From Roseicyclus sediminis (GTDB taxonomy: Bacteria > Pseudomonadota > Alphaproteobacteria > Rhodobacterales > Rhodobacteraceae): a stretch of DNA of 64,000 bases. A program made the position numbers and the translations under genes. This document shows, in pieces, positions 30,358-39,684 of this stretch. The notes beneath the pieces are model-generated. The model searched no databases and was not told where the DNA came from. It saw only the letters and a list, made by a program, of their open reading frames with translations. Within the stretch, counting starts at the first letter, position 1. The number at the start of each line of letters is the position of its first letter. The stretch is from NCBI RefSeq assembly GCF_025515305.1, contig NZ_JAOPHT010000013.1, positions 1 to 64,000 of the forward strand, read 5' to 3'.

Positions 30358-31728
30358 CTATCCGAAAAGCATTCCCACCAGCCAGAGCGTGATGCCCGGG
30401 AACAGCACGAGGATCACGACCCGGATCAGGTCCGACGCGACGAAAGGCGCGACGCCCGCATAGGTCCGCACCATCGGGATATCGCGCGCCATGGAGTTGA
30501 TGATGAAGAGGTTCATGCCCACAGGTGGCGTGATCAATCCCACCTCCACCACGATCAGCGCGAGGATGCCGAACCAGATCGCCGCCTCCTCGGGGCTGAG
30601 CGGACGGCCCAGCACCACGAAGTCGAGCGACATGATGATCGGGAAGAAGATCGGGATCGTCAGCAGGATCATCGACAGCGAATCCATGACGCAGCCGAAG
30701 ATCAGGTAGGCCACCAGCATGATCGCCAGCACCATGAGCGGCGCGTAGCCCGACGCCTCGATCCACGTCACGAGGAGGTCGGGCGCTCGGGTGAGCGCGA
30801 GGAAGGAATTGAACAGCTTCGCCCCCCAGACGATGAAGAAGATCATCGCCGTCGCCTGTGCCGTCGCGAGCACGCTGTCGAGGAACCCCTGCCACGTCAG
30901 CCCGCGCGTGAAGATGCCGTAGAGCCCCGTGGCCACCGCGCCCACCGCCGCGCCTTCTGTCGGCGTGAAGAGCGCCTGAACCCCGCTTTGCGTCCAGTCC
31001 CAGTCGGCGGCGATCCCGCCCATGACGAGGCCGAAGATCACGACGACGGGCCAGATCCGCGCCAACGTGCGGAACCGCTGCGCGTAGGGCACCCGGTCGG
31101 CGGTGGTGGCGGCGTTCGGGCGAACCCGGACGTAGATGGCGACGGCGAGGATGTAGCCCAGCGCGGCGAGGATGCCGGGCACGATGGCGGCCACGAACAT
31201 CTTCACGATGTTCTGCTCGGCGAGGATCGCGTAGATCACGAGGATGATCGAGGGCGGGATCAGGATGCCGAGCGTGCCGCCGGCCGCCAGCACCCCCGTC
31301 GACAGCGCGTCGGAATAGCCGCGCTTGCGCATTTCGGGCAAGGCCACCTGCCCCATCGTCGAGGCCGTGGCCAGCGACGACCCGCAGATCGCGCCGAAGC
31401 CCGCGCAGGCCCCGACCGAGGCCATCGCCACGCCCCCCTTGCGGTGGCCCAGCCAGTCCGATGCCGCCTGGAACAGCGCGCCCGACATGCCGGACTTCGT
31501 GGCGAACTGCCCCATCAGAAGGAACAGCGGCACGATCGACAGGTTGTAGTCCTTGAACGTGTCGTAGGTCAGCGACTTCAGCTGCGCGAGCGCGGGGCTG
31601 GGACGGCCGAGCACGATCCAGCTTCCGACGAAGCCCGTCACCGCCATCGCCACGCCGATGGGCACCCGCAGGAAGATCGCCCCAAGCATCAGCCCGAAGG
31701 CCGCAAGCGCAAGTTCGAGGCCCGTCAC
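30358..31728 (-). CDS. dctM: TRAP transporter large permease (DctM)
   Basis: A 456-residue, very hydrophobic protein of the DctM family with about 12-13 transmembrane helices. The GTG at 31728 overlaps the dctQ stop (GTGA) and gives the usual N-terminus; the longer frame upstream is antisense-like. Segments such as RVPIGVAMAVTGF, FLLMGQFATKSGM, CGSSLATASTMGQVALPEM and GLITPPVGMNLF are typical. It forms the sodium- or proton-coupled channel of the transporter with DctQ and the periplasmic DctP encoded upstream. Confidence 0.95.
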   Translation of the reverse strand: MTGLELALAAFGLMLGAIFLRVPIGVAMAVTGFVGSWIVLGRPSPALAQLKSLTYDTFKDYNLSIVPLFLLMGQFATKSGMSGALFQAASDWLGHRKGGVAMASVGACAGFGAICGSSLATASTMGQVALPEMRKRGYSDALSTGVLAAGGTLGILIPPSIILVIYAILAEQNIVKMFVAAIVPGILAALGYILAVAIYVRVRPNAATTADRVPYAQRFRTLARIWPVVVIFGLVMGGIAADWDWTQSGVQALFTPTEGAAVGAVATGLYGIFTRGLTWQGFLDSVLATAQATAMIFFIVWGAKLFNSFLALTRAPDLLVTWIEASGYAPLMVLAIMLVAYLIFGCVMDSLSMILLTIPIFFPIIMSLDFVVLGRPLSPEEAAIWFGILALIVVEVGLITPPVGMNLFIINSMARDIPMVRTYAGVAPFVASDLIRVVILVLFPGITLWLVGMLFG

Positions 31729-32315
31729 GGGTTCTGCTCCATGCCTTCGATCGTCCAGTTGAGCGACCGCCATACGGTATAGAGCGAGATCAGAAAGAAC
31801 AGGGCCATGCCGAGAAAGGCGAGGCCGTAGGGAATCCAGACCGGCAGCTCCAGCTCGTAGGTCGTCTCTGGGAAGAACGGGCGCGAGCCCATGCCGAGCG
31901 CGGCGCGCAAACCGTCCGAGCCATATGGAAACTTCTCGCCGAACCCGGCCCAGAGCCGCCAGGCCATCACGAAGGAGACCAGCGTGATCAGGACATCGCC
32001 CAGCAGCCCGGAAAAGGCCTTGGCCCGGTAGGGCAAGGCCTGCACGACCACATCGACGGCGACGTGCCCGCGCTTGAGCTGGCACCACGGCAGGAAGGCG
32101 CAGACCGCGATCACGCAGCCAAGCTCGACCAGCTCGTAGTCGCCGCGCACGGGACGGAAGAAGGCGAAGCCGTCGAACTGCCGCCCGATGATCGAGACGC
32201 AGACCATCACCGCGACCAGCACGAGGACCACGCCGCCGGCATAGGCCAGCCAGCGTGCAAGACGCTCGACGGCGCGGCCTGTCGCGGCCTCGGCTCTGGG
32301 GGCGATCGGGCTCAT
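31725..32315 (-). CDS. dctQ: TRAP transporter small permease (DctQ)
   Basis: A 196-residue membrane protein with four transmembrane segments (about residues 18-42, 64-84, 102-122, 160-182), the DctQ layout. ELGCVIAVCAFLPWCQLKRG is a family-typical block in the second helix. Start ATG at 32315. It is coupled to dctM by a 4-base overlap and lies 138 bases downstream of the GH88 gene on the same strand. Confidence 0.92.
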   Translation of the reverse strand: MSPIAPRAEAATGRAVERLARWLAYAGGVVLVLVAVMVCVSIIGRQFDGFAFFRPVRGDYELVELGCVIAVCAFLPWCQLKRGHVAVDVVVQALPYRAKAFSGLLGDVLITLVSFVMAWRLWAGFGEKFPYGSDGLRAALGMGSRPFFPETTYELELPVWIPYGLAFLGMALFFLISLYTVWRSLNWTIEGMEQNP

Positions 32316-32453
32316 GTCAGACGCGGTCCGGTGCTGCCATCGCTCACGGCGCGGCCGTCCGGCCGGGATTTGCGTCCGGGCGGCCTCCCCTCCGCCCGGA
32401 CCGGAGGTGGGGCGTCGGGTGGTCCCGTGCGCCACTCGCTCCCTCCGAAACCA

Positions 32454-33542
32454 TCAACACGGCACCTCTCCCTCTTCCAGGTAGCTCAGCGCCATCAGGA
32501 GATAGGCGGTGCCCCAGATCAACTCGGACCGGTCGGCGAAGCGCCTGGGGCGATTGAAACACCCATCCACCAGCCGCCCCGTCGGTCGCACATGTTCTGC
32601 CAGACCCTCGATCATCGGCGCAAGATGCCGTGTGAAGGCCCGGGCCTCGGTATTGGGGTCGCTGACGGCCATGCGCGCAAGTTGTTCTACAACAATTGCG
32701 GCGGCCGAGGTATCGCGCGGGCCTTCCGGATCGTCGAAATCCCAGGGCGGCACGGCGTTGCCCACGCGCCCCTCCCAGTAGCCCCAGAGCCTGCGCGCGG
32801 CGTCGCGGTAGCGCGTCTCGCCGTATTCCTGCCAGCCGCGGAGGAACCCCGCGATGGCCCAGGCCTGCCCCCTGCTCCAGCAGCTGTCGTCGTGGACGCC
32901 CAGAAGCGTGAAGTGGCGCAGGATGCGATCCTCGGTCTCGTGGTATTCGAGGAACTCGACGGTGGAGCCATCGGCGCGGATGAAGTCGCGGATCGTGAGG
33001 TCGAGCATCCGCTTCGCGCCCTCCTCGAACACCGGATCGCCCGTCTCGGGGCCCGCCCAGAAGTCGAGGCGCAGGTTCGGGTGCACGTTGTCGACGGCCA
33101 CGATCCGGCGCGAGGCGAGCGTGGTGGACTTCACCTGCACCTCGTGGCCGATCGGCATGGCGCCGTTCTGCGGGATCGCCATCGAGCGCACCGCATAGGC
33201 GGCCGCGAGCGCGAGCGTGCGCAGCCGCGCATCGCCGGTCTCGGCATGAAGCCGCGCGGCGGAGTAGTAGAAGCGGTGGCCGCGGAACTGGTCGTCCTTC
33301 TCCAGCTTCGGGCGCAGCCGCTCGGTCCGGTCGCGCGCCTCCTCGATAAGCTCGGGGCGCCCCTCCAGACGTCCGGCGATGCGCAGGCATTCGACCCAGT
33401 GGCCGCCGCACCAGTCGCCGTCATCGACCGTTTCCCATTGCCCGGTCTCGGGATCTGCGTGATAGGGCCATGCCTCGCCGATCTGGGCCCGCGTCTCGTC
33501 GACGCGCGCCAGAAGCGCGGAGAGAAGTCCGTGGCTGTCCAA
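32454..33542 (-). CDS. GH88-type unsaturated uronyl hydrolase
   Basis: A 362-residue protein of glycoside hydrolase family 88. Matching segments: the acid region KDDQFRGHRFYYSAA (Asp83/84, like Asp88 of Bacillus unsaturated glucuronyl hydrolase), AVDNVHPNLRLDFWA (Asp151, like Asp149) and CWSRGQAWAIAGFLRG. GH88 enzymes hydrate the double bond left by polysaccharide lyases and release the unsaturated uronic acid. No signal peptide, so it acts in the cytoplasm. The start is TTG at 33542, the only candidate before the upstream dctP stop. It sits between dctP and dctQ, so transport and hydrolysis are probably linked. Confidence 0.87.
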   Translation of the reverse strand: MDSHGLLSALLARVDETRAQIGEAWPYHADPETGQWETVDDGDWCGGHWVECLRIAGRLEGRPELIEEARDRTERLRPKLEKDDQFRGHRFYYSAARLHAETGDARLRTLALAAAYAVRSMAIPQNGAMPIGHEVQVKSTTLASRRIVAVDNVHPNLRLDFWAGPETGDPVFEEGAKRMLDLTIRDFIRADGSTVEFLEYHETEDRILRHFTLLGVHDDSCWSRGQAWAIAGFLRGWQEYGETRYRDAARRLWGYWEGRVGNAVPPWDFDDPEGPRDTSAAAIVVEQLARMAVSDPNTEARAFTRHLAPMIEGLAEHVRPTGRLVDGCFNRPRRFADRSELIWGTAYLLMALSYLEEGEVPC

Positions 33543-33562
33543 ATCGCGCCCCCGGTCAGGGC

Positions 33563-33592
33563 GGCCCCGGTCCCCGTGAGAGGACCGGGGCC
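33563..33592 (-). terminator. Intercistronic hairpin after dctP
   Basis: An 11-bp perfect stem (33563-33573 with 33582-33592, GGCCCCGGTCC/GGACCGGGGCC) and an 8-base loop lie 8 bases after the dctP stop. There is no T-run, so it is more likely a 3'-end stabiliser or partial terminator that lets the binding protein be made in excess of the downstream genes. Confidence 0.7.
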
Positions 33593-33599
33593 CGCCGGA

Positions 33600-34652
33600 T
33601 CAGTTGTCGGAGTATTGCGCCACGAGCGCACGAGCATCATCGACGAGCTGTTGCCCGTCGAGACCGAGGCCGTTCATCTCCTCGATCCAGCGCTGCGTGA
33701 CCTCCTCGCCCACGGCGCGCAGTTCGGCCACCACGTCGTCGCTCAGCGTCACGATGGTGTTGCCCCGTTCCCGGATCGCGGTCTCGGCGAGGTCGTCGCC
33801 CTCGTCCATCGCGCGGCCGGCCCATGCCGAGGTCTCGACACCGGAGTTCGCGTCGATCACGGCGCGCAGGTCCTCGGGCAGGCTGTTGTAGGTGTCGGGG
33901 TTCATGCCCCAGATGAAGAACGTGTTGTAGAGCGCACGGTCCCCGCCGATCTGGGTGTGGTTCTGGGCCAGTTCCTCGACCCGCAGGGCCGGCACCACCT
34001 CCCACGGGATCACGCCACCATCGACCGTGCCGCGGCTCAGCGCCTCGGGGAAGGCCGGGACGGGCATGCCGACCGGCGTCGCGCCCAGTTCCTCCAGCAG
34101 CGCATTGGCCATGCGGCTGGGCCCGCGCAACTGCAGGCCGTCGAAGTCGGCGATCGACTCGATCGGCGCGTTGGTGGTGTGGATCACGCCCGGCCCGTGG
34201 ACGTGCACGGCGATGAGATGGATGTCGTTGAAACGCTCCTGCAGGTGCTCCTGCGTGTAGTCCCAGGCCGCGCGGCTCGACGCTTCGGCCGACATCGAGG
34301 TCATGAACGGAAGTTCGAACGCCTCGGCCTCGGGGAAACGTCCGGGCGTGTAGGCGGGAATGGTCCAGCCGCAGTCGATCACGCCGTCGCGGATCTGGTC
34401 GTAGAGCGCCGGCGGCGCGCCGCCGAGCTGCATCGCCGGATAGATCTCGACGTCGATGCGGCCACCCGAGTCGGCCTCGATCTTCTCGGCCCAGGGCACG
34501 ATGAAGAAGCGCGGGACCGAGCCCATCGGCGACAGGAAGTGCTGGCAACGGAGCGTGACCTCGGCCTGGGCGCTTGCGGCCCCGGTTCCGACGGCCAGCG
34601 TCGCGGCCGCGACCGCGGCGGCGAGCGCCACCGGCTTGAACGTGTTCGTCAT
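33600..34652 (-). CDS. dctP: TRAP transporter substrate-binding protein (DctP)
   Basis: A 350-residue periplasmic binding protein. The start at 34652 follows GGGAGGAAAGAC; the signal peptide ends ASAQA (about residue 29). The DctP signature is seen in LQLRGPSRMANALLEELGATPVGMP, which holds the Arg that binds the substrate carboxylate, and in VIPWEVVPAL. Substrates of the family are organic or sugar acids; the GH88 neighbour points to a uronate-containing oligosaccharide. First gene of a four-gene minus-strand operon. Confidence 0.95.
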   Translation of the reverse strand: MTNTFKPVALAAAVAAATLAVGTGAASAQAEVTLRCQHFLSPMGSVPRFFIVPWAEKIEADSGGRIDVEIYPAMQLGGAPPALYDQIRDGVIDCGWTIPAYTPGRFPEAEAFELPFMTSMSAEASSRAAWDYTQEHLQERFNDIHLIAVHVHGPGVIHTTNAPIESIADFDGLQLRGPSRMANALLEELGATPVGMPVPAFPEALSRGTVDGGVIPWEVVPALRVEELAQNHTQIGGDRALYNTFFIWGMNPDTYNSLPEDLRAVIDANSGVETSAWAGRAMDEGDDLAETAIRERGNTIVTLSDDVVAELRAVGEEVTQRWIEEMNGLGLDGQQLVDDARALVAQYSDN

Positions 34653-35013
34653 GTCTTTCCTCCCTGTGGGCCTCCAAGCGTCATGTCTGCGCCGGTTGGC
34701 CCGCACGATTTGTACTGTTTTTCGAACGGGTGCCGCAGTCCGGCGGCGTGCGTTCCGCGCATCATCCTTAACCAAGGCCCTGCGACTGTCACCCGTTTTT
34801 TGTGCGCTGTGGGAACCGTGCCCGGATGTCGGCGCCCGAACCCGGACGCGCGACCAGGCCACGAGAAACAAGGCCGACCGCAACATGCAATTCGGCCATT
34901 CGGCGGGATTGCGGCCCCCGGTGTCGAAGGGCCGCTGGCATGGGCGGGTTTCATTTGCTAGGCGGGGCACGGAACCAAGCATGCGCCCTGTGCGCTCAGG
35001 AGACACCCGCACG
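34653..35013. other. Divergent intergenic region between dctP and the ExoD gene
   Basis: No gene recognised in 361 bases. It must contain the promoters for the TRAP operon (leftward) and the ExoD-type gene (rightward). It includes two A/T-rich patches (near 34715 and 34795) but no operator pattern that I can name with confidence, and no regulator gene is nearby. Confidence 0.5.
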
Positions 35014-35625
35014 ATGGCGCAGTCCAACGAGGCCGTGACGATTTCCCGGCGGCTCAGCAAGCTGGCGGAAGACGCCGAGAGCGAAACAGTCACCCTCGAT
35101 TGGGTCCTGGAGCAGCTCCACGAACGCGCTTTCGGCCTGTTTCTTCTGGTGCTTGCCCTGCCCTGCTGCATCCCGTTCCTCTACGGCATCCCCCAGATCG
35201 TCGCCCTGCCGCTCATGTTCATCTCGGTGCAGATGCTGCTGGGGCGAGACGTGCCGTGGCTGCCCCGGAAACTGGGGGCGCGAACCGTGACGCAGGACGC
35301 CCTTCGCAACCTGGCCCGGCGCGCGGAGCCGTGGCTGCGGCGCATCGAGGCCGTCAGCCGCCCGCGGCTTGCGGCGATGACCCGAACGCCGCTCGACCGT
35401 GTCGTGGGCCTGGCGCTGGTGGTGTTCAGCGCGTCGATCCTCGTCCCGCTTCCCGGCACCAACACCGTGCCGGGCATCGCCGTCGTGATCGTCTCCATGG
35501 GCCTGCTGCAGCGTGATGGCATCCTGGTCATTCTGGGCGCCCTGCTCGGCACGGCATGGATCGCGTCGCTGGTGTTCGCCGGGGCGAGCCTCGTACGCCT
35601 GATCGCGGGGTGGATCGGGGTTTGA
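35014..35625 (+). CDS. ExoD family membrane protein
   Basis: A 203-residue protein of the ExoD (exopolysaccharide synthesis) family: FGLFLLVLALPCCIPFLYGIP, MFISVQMLLGRDVPWLP and VPLPGTNTVPGIAVVIVSMG are family blocks, with four transmembrane segments. ATG 35014 was chosen (CAGGAG upstream); an in-frame ATG at 34981 is possible. In rhizobia exoD affects polysaccharide and alkali tolerance; the molecular role is unknown. It appears to be monocistronic. Confidence 0.88.
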   Translation: MAQSNEAVTISRRLSKLAEDAESETVTLDWVLEQLHERAFGLFLLVLALPCCIPFLYGIPQIVALPLMFISVQMLLGRDVPWLPRKLGARTVTQDALRNLARRAEPWLRRIEAVSRPRLAAMTRTPLDRVVGLALVVFSASILVPLPGTNTVPGIAVVIVSMGLLQRDGILVILGALLGTAWIASLVFAGASLVRLIAGWIGV

Positions 35626-35705
35626 GCGGGCCTCTCCGTCAGGCCTTGCAACCTACGCGCGTTTCTTGGACACCATCCCTGTGATGACCCCCTGAGGGAA
35701 ACCCG

Positions 35706-36182
35706 ATGCTGACCCGTCGCAACCTGATGATCCTTGCCGGACTGGGCTCGGCCTCCATGCTGCTCGCGGCCTTCGCGTTCCAGTATATCGGTGGGCTGGC
35801 GCCCTGCGCGATGTGTCTGTGGCAGCGCTGGCCGCACGCGGCGGCGGTGGTGATCGGCGCGGTGGGCGCGGTCGTTCCGGCGGCGGCGCTGGCGTGGTTC
35901 GGTGGTCTGACGATGCTCGGGAACGCCGGCATCGCGCTCTATCACACCGGGGTGGAACGCGACTGGTGGGAGGGACCGACGAGTTGCACGGGCGGCGGCG
36001 GGGATCTGGGGTCGATGGACATGTCCGACCTCCTCAACCCCGACGTGGGCGGCGGGATCGTCATGTGCGACCAGGTCGCCTGGGAAATGTTCGGCCTGTC
36101 CATGGCGTCGTGGAACGGGATCGCCTGCCTCGTGCTGGCGGGCATCTGGATCATCGCGGCGACCCGGCCCCGCACTGCGTGA
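35706..36182 (+). CDS. dsbB: DsbB-type disulfide bond formation protein
   Basis: A 158-residue four-helix membrane protein. Cysteines are placed as in DsbB: a CxxC pair in the first periplasmic loop (PCAMC, Cys34/Cys37) and a second pair in the long loop (Cys94, Cys121). It would reoxidise DsbA and pass electrons to quinone. Trp-containing QRWPH after the CxxC is also typical. Single gene, convergent with usg. Confidence 0.92.
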   Translation: MLTRRNLMILAGLGSASMLLAAFAFQYIGGLAPCAMCLWQRWPHAAAVVIGAVGAVVPAAALAWFGGLTMLGNAGIALYHTGVERDWWEGPTSCTGGGGDLGSMDMSDLLNPDVGGGIVMCDQVAWEMFGLSMASWNGIACLVLAGIWIIAATRPRTA

Positions 36183-36243
36183 GCGCGCGCGGGACAGGCC
36201 GGAATTTCCGGCCCGGTTTCGCCGGTGATACCGCCCTGCCGCG

Positions 36244-36513
36244 TCAGTGGTAGCTGAAGGTCCCCGTCACGTTCCGCCATTCTCCCGGGCTGATCATCTT
36301 GCGATGCACGAAGCGCACCGAGTGCAGCGGCCCCTCGATCTTCTCCTGCCAGAACTCGATGAATCCGAAGAGCTTCGGGTAATCCGGCGCCAGGTCGTAG
36401 TCCTGCCAGACGAAGGTATTGAGAACGTTGCGGTAGTCCGGCATCCGGTAGACCATCTCGGCGGTGGTCAGCCCGTAGCCCTTCAGCATCAGCTCGGTCT
36501 CGCTCTTGCCCAT
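36244..36513 (-). CDS. usg: Usg family protein
   Basis: An 89-residue protein with the Usg family pattern: MLKGYGLTTAEMVYRMPDY, TFVWQDYDLAPDYPKL, FIEFWQEKIEGPLHSVRF. Usg is a small conserved alphaproteobacterial protein first noted upstream of trpF in Caulobacter; its function is not established. The start follows AGAGGTG. It stands alone, divergent from gyrA. Confidence 0.9.
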   Translation of the reverse strand: MGKSETELMLKGYGLTTAEMVYRMPDYRNVLNTFVWQDYDLAPDYPKLFGFIEFWQEKIEGPLHSVRFVHRKMISPGEWRNVTGTFSYH

Positions 36514-36546
36514 GCGGCACCTCTTGCGTTGCCCCTTCCTGCTACA

Positions 36547-36597
36547 AGAGTGCCACCGATTCTCTAAAAATCAACGAAAACAGTATATTGGCACTCT
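36547..36597. repeat. Paired 9-bp inverted repeats between usg and gyrA
   Basis: AGAGTGCCA (36547-36555) and its exact reverse complement TGGCACTCT (36589-36597) flank an AT-rich 33 bp. Centres are 42 bp apart, four helical turns. Read towards usg, TGGCACTCTTGTAGCA resembles a sigma-54 -24/-12 element with one mismatch (TAGCA for TTGCA). Meaning unknown. Confidence 0.5.
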
Positions 36598-36633
36598 GTC
36601 CGCGCGGCTGCCAAGTCATGTGGCCCGCAGCCA

Positions 36634-36662
36634 TTGCACACCATATCCCGCGTCCGTATACT
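36634..36662 (+). promoter_or_regulatory. Sigma-70 promoter of gyrA
   Basis: TTGCAC (36634-36639), a 17-base spacer and TATACT (36657-36662) form a near-consensus promoter 47 bases before the gyrA start. This strength suits an essential gene. Confidence 0.8.
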
Positions 36663-36708
36663 GTGGCCCAACAAGATATAGACACTCTGACGACCCGGGG
36701 CCGAGCCA

Positions 36709-39471
36709 TTGACCGACACGCCAGAACCTCCTGAAAACATGGACGAAACGCCGCCCGGCCCGCCGTCCTACTCGGGGCCGACGATCGATATCGCGGCGGA
36801 GATGAAGGCTTCCTTCATCGACTACGCGATGAGCGTGATCATCTCCCGCGCGATTCCGGACCTGCGCGACGGACTGAAACCCGTGCACCGACGCATCCTG
36901 TTCGCCATGCACGAGACCGGGAACACGCACGAGAAGGCCTACCGCAAGTCGGCACGCCCCGTGGGCGACGTCATGGGCCAGTACCACCCGCACGGGGACA
37001 GCGCGATCTACGACGCGCTGGTTCGGATGGCGCAGAGCTTCTCGATGTCGCTGCCCCTGCTCGACGGCCAGGGCAACTTCGGATCCATGGACGGGGACAA
37101 CCCCGCGGCCATGCGCTACACCGAGGTGCGGATGGCGCCGCCCGCCGCCTACATGCTGGCCGACATCGACAAGGACACGGTCGATTTCCAGGACAACTAC
37201 GACGGCAAGCAGCAGGAGCCGACGGTCCTCCCCGCGCGCTTTCCCAACATGCTGGTCAACGGCGCGGGCGGCATCGCCGTCGGCATGGCCACGAACATCC
37301 CGCCGCACAACCTCGGCGAGGTCATCGACGCCTGCCAGGCGCTGATCAAGGACCCGGACCTGTCGTCCGAACAGCTGATCGAGTATGTCCCCGCCCCCGA
37401 TTTCCCCACCGGCGCGCTGATCCTCGGCCGGTCCGGCGCCCGCAAGGCCTATCTCGAGGGGCGCGGCAGCGTGGTCATCCGCGCCAGGACCCACGTGGAG
37501 GAGGTGCGCAAGGACCGCTACGCCATCGTCGTCGACGAGATCCCCTACCAGGTGAACAAGGCCTCGATGATCGAGCGGATCGCCGACCTCGTGCGCGAGA
37601 AGAAGCTCGAGGGCATTTCGGGCGTGGCGGACGAAAGCGACCGCGTCGGCGTCCGCGTGGTGATCGAGCTCAAGCGAGACGCGACGCCGGAGGTGGTGCT
37701 GAACCAGCTGTTCCGCTTCACCCAGATGCAGACGAGTTTCGGCTGCAACATGCTGGCCCTGAACGGCGGCAAGCCCGAGCAACTCACGTTGCGCGGCTTT
37801 CTCACCGCGTTCCTCGACTTCCGCGAGGAGGTGGTGGCACGCCGCACCGCCTTCGAGCTGAACAAGGCCCGTGACCGGGCGCACGTGCTCTGCGGCTTGG
37901 CCGTCGCGGTCTCGAACGTGGACGAGGTGGTGCGGACCATCCGGGCCTCGGCCGACGCTGGGGAAGCGCGCGAAAAGCTGATGACGCGGCGCTGGCCCGC
38001 CGAGGAGATCCTGCCGTTCATCAAGCTGATCGACGATCCGTCCCACAAGGCCAACGACGACGGGACCTACAATCTCTCCGAGACGCAGGCCCGCGCGATC
38101 CTCGATCTGCGGCTGCAGCGCCTGACGCAGCTGGGCGTGAAGGAAGTCACGGACGAGCTGGAAGAGCTGGCCGAGAAGATCAAGGACTACCTCGCCATCC
38201 TCGCCAGCCGCGAGCGTATCTTGCAGATCATCTCCGACGAACTGGCCGAGGTGCGCGAGAAATTCGCCGTTCCGCGCCGCACCGAGATCACCGAGTGGTC
38301 CGGCGACATGGAAGACGAGGACCTGATCGAGCGCGAGGACATGGTCGTCACGATCACTCAGGGCGGTTACATCAAGCGCACGCCGCTTGCCGATTTCCGG
38401 GCGCAGCGCCGGGGCGGAAAGGGGCTTTCGGGCGGCGCGCTGAAGGAGGACGACGTGGTCACGTCGCTCTTCGTGGCCAACACGCATACGCCGCTTCTGG
38501 TCTTCACGACGTCGGGCATGGTCTACAAGCTGAAGACTTGGCGCCTGCCGCTGGGCTCGCGGGCGTCGCGCGGCAAGGCCATCGTCAACATCCTGCCCAT
38601 CGACACCGGCACCGGCATCGCCGCCGTCATGCCCGTCGATCGGGACGAGGATCACTGGGACGAACTGCAGATCGTCTTCGCCACCTCCGAGGGCGAGGTG
38701 CGGCGCAACGCGCTTTCCGATTTCACCAACGTCATGCGCAACGGCAAGATCGCCATGCGCCTGCCCGAGGACGGATCGGTCAGCCTGGTGAACGCGCGCA
38801 TCTGCTCGGAGGCCGATGACGTGATGCTGGTGACCGCGGGCGGCCGCGCCATCCGCTTCCCCACGACCGACGTGCGCGTCTTCAAGGGCCGCGATTCGAC
38901 CGGTGTGCGGGGCATCCGCCTTGCCGGCAATGACCGCGTCGTCTCGATGGCCGTGATCCGCCATTTCGAGGCCGATCCCCAGGAACGCGCCGCCTACCTC
39001 AAGCAGCGTCGCCTCATGGCGGGCGCCCCCGAGGAGGAAATCGACACCGACGAGGAGGAAGCCGTGGCCGAGGGTCAGCTCTCGCCCGAGCGGTATGCCG
39101 AGATGTCGGCGGCCGAGGACCTCATCCTCACCATCACCGCGAACGGGTCGGGCAAGCTTTCGTCCAGCCACGACTACCCGGTGCGCGGTCGCGGCGGCCA
39201 GGGCGTCGTGGCGATGGACAAGGCCATGCGTGGCGGCCCGCTGGTGGCCTGTTTCCCGGTCGAGAGCGGCGACCAGATCATGCTGGCGACCTCCACGGGC
39301 CAGTCGATCCGCGTGCCGGTCGACGGGATCTCGTTCCGGTCACGCTCGGCCGGCGGGGTCAAGGTGTTCGACACCGGCCGCGGCGAAGAGGTCGTCTCGG
39401 TCGCCTGGATCGCCGACCAGGGCGAAACCGACGAGGCAGAACCTTCCCCGGAGGCGCCCGGCGAGGGCTGA
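36709..39471 (+). CDS. gyrA: DNA gyrase subunit A
   Basis: A 920-residue GyrA. With the TTG start at 36709, catalytic Tyr137 lies in AMRYTEV and the quinolone-determining region reads [10 protein letters not shown] with Ser98 and Asp102 (E. coli Ser83 and Asp87), the sensitive-type residues. The GyrA box QRRGGKG in the C-terminal pinwheel is intact, separating it from ParC. An acidic insert (about residues 772-790, [12 protein letters not shown]) is present in the C-terminal domain, and the tail is acidic. An ATG at 36739 is an alternative start. Confidence 0.98.
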   Translation: MTDTPEPPENMDETPPGPPSYSGPTIDIAAEMKASFIDYAMSVIISRAIPDLRDGLKPVHRRILFAMHETGNTHEKAYRKSARPVGDVMGQYHPHGDSAIYDALVRMAQSFSMSLPLLDGQGNFGSMDGDNPAAMRYTEVRMAPPAAYMLADIDKDTVDFQDNYDGKQQEPTVLPARFPNMLVNGAGGIAVGMATNIPPHNLGEVIDACQALIKDPDLSSEQLIEYVPAPDFPTGALILGRSGARKAYLEGRGSVVIRARTHVEEVRKDRYAIVVDEIPYQVNKASMIERIADLVREKKLEGISGVADESDRVGVRVVIELKRDATPEVVLNQLFRFTQMQTSFGCNMLALNGGKPEQLTLRGFLTAFLDFREEVVARRTAFELNKARDRAHVLCGLAVAVSNVDEVVRTIRASADAGEAREKLMTRRWPAEEILPFIKLIDDPSHKANDDGTYNLSETQARAILDLRLQRLTQLGVKEVTDELEELAEKIKDYLAILASRERILQIISDELAEVREKFAVPRRTEITEWSGDMEDEDLIEREDMVVTITQGGYIKRTPLADFRAQRRGGKGLSGGALKEDDVVTSLFVANTHTPLLVFTTSGMVYKLKTWRLPLGSRASRGKAIVNILPIDTGTGIAAVMPVDRDEDHWDELQIVFATSEGEVRRNALSDFTNVMRNGKIAMRLPEDGSVSLVNARICSEADDVMLVTAGGRAIRFPTTDVRVFKGRDSTGVRGIRLAGNDRVVSMAVIRHFEADPQERAAYLKQRRLMAGAPEEEIDTDEEEAVAEGQLSPERYAEMSAAEDLILTITANGSGKLSSSHDYPVRGRGGQGVVAMDKAMRGGPLVACFPVESGDQIMLATSTGQSIRVPVDGISFRSRSAGGVKVFDTGRGEEVVSVAWIADQGETDEAEPSPEAPGEG

Positions 39472-39483
39472 GACCTATCGAAG

Positions 39484-39517
39484 CCGCCCGCGGCCCTTGT
39501 GACGGCCGCGGCGGTTT
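39484..39517 (+). terminator. Terminator after gyrA
   Basis: An 11-bp GC-rich stem with one bulged C (39484-39495 with 39504-39514), an 8-base loop and TTTC follow the gyrA stop by 12 bases. This fits an intrinsic terminator with a short T-run. Confidence 0.7.
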
Positions 39518-39684
39518 CGTTAACGATTACGGCGGATTAAGGCGTCGGTGACACCGATAAATCCGCATTTTGGCGCAAACCGTCCCAATTGGAGTCGGTT
39601 TGCGCGGGCAGGTTCCGGACCATGCCCGCCGCGACCCGTTCGCTGCAGGCGAGCCCTGCAACGAACGAATCGGATCCACGCCCC

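Noticed and set aside
32064-34961. A 965-codon open frame on the plus strand
   Set aside because: It runs antisense through dctQ, the GH88 gene and dctP, all of which have clear family features; a composition artefact.
36547-36597. CIRCE element (HrcA operator)
   Set aside because: The half-sites resemble GAGTGC/GCACTC, but their orientation is reversed relative to CIRCE and the spacing is 33 rather than 9 bases.
36616-39171. An 851-codon frame antisense to gyrA
   Set aside because: gyrA is unambiguous; the antisense translation is Arg/His/Gly-rich, typical of mirror frames.
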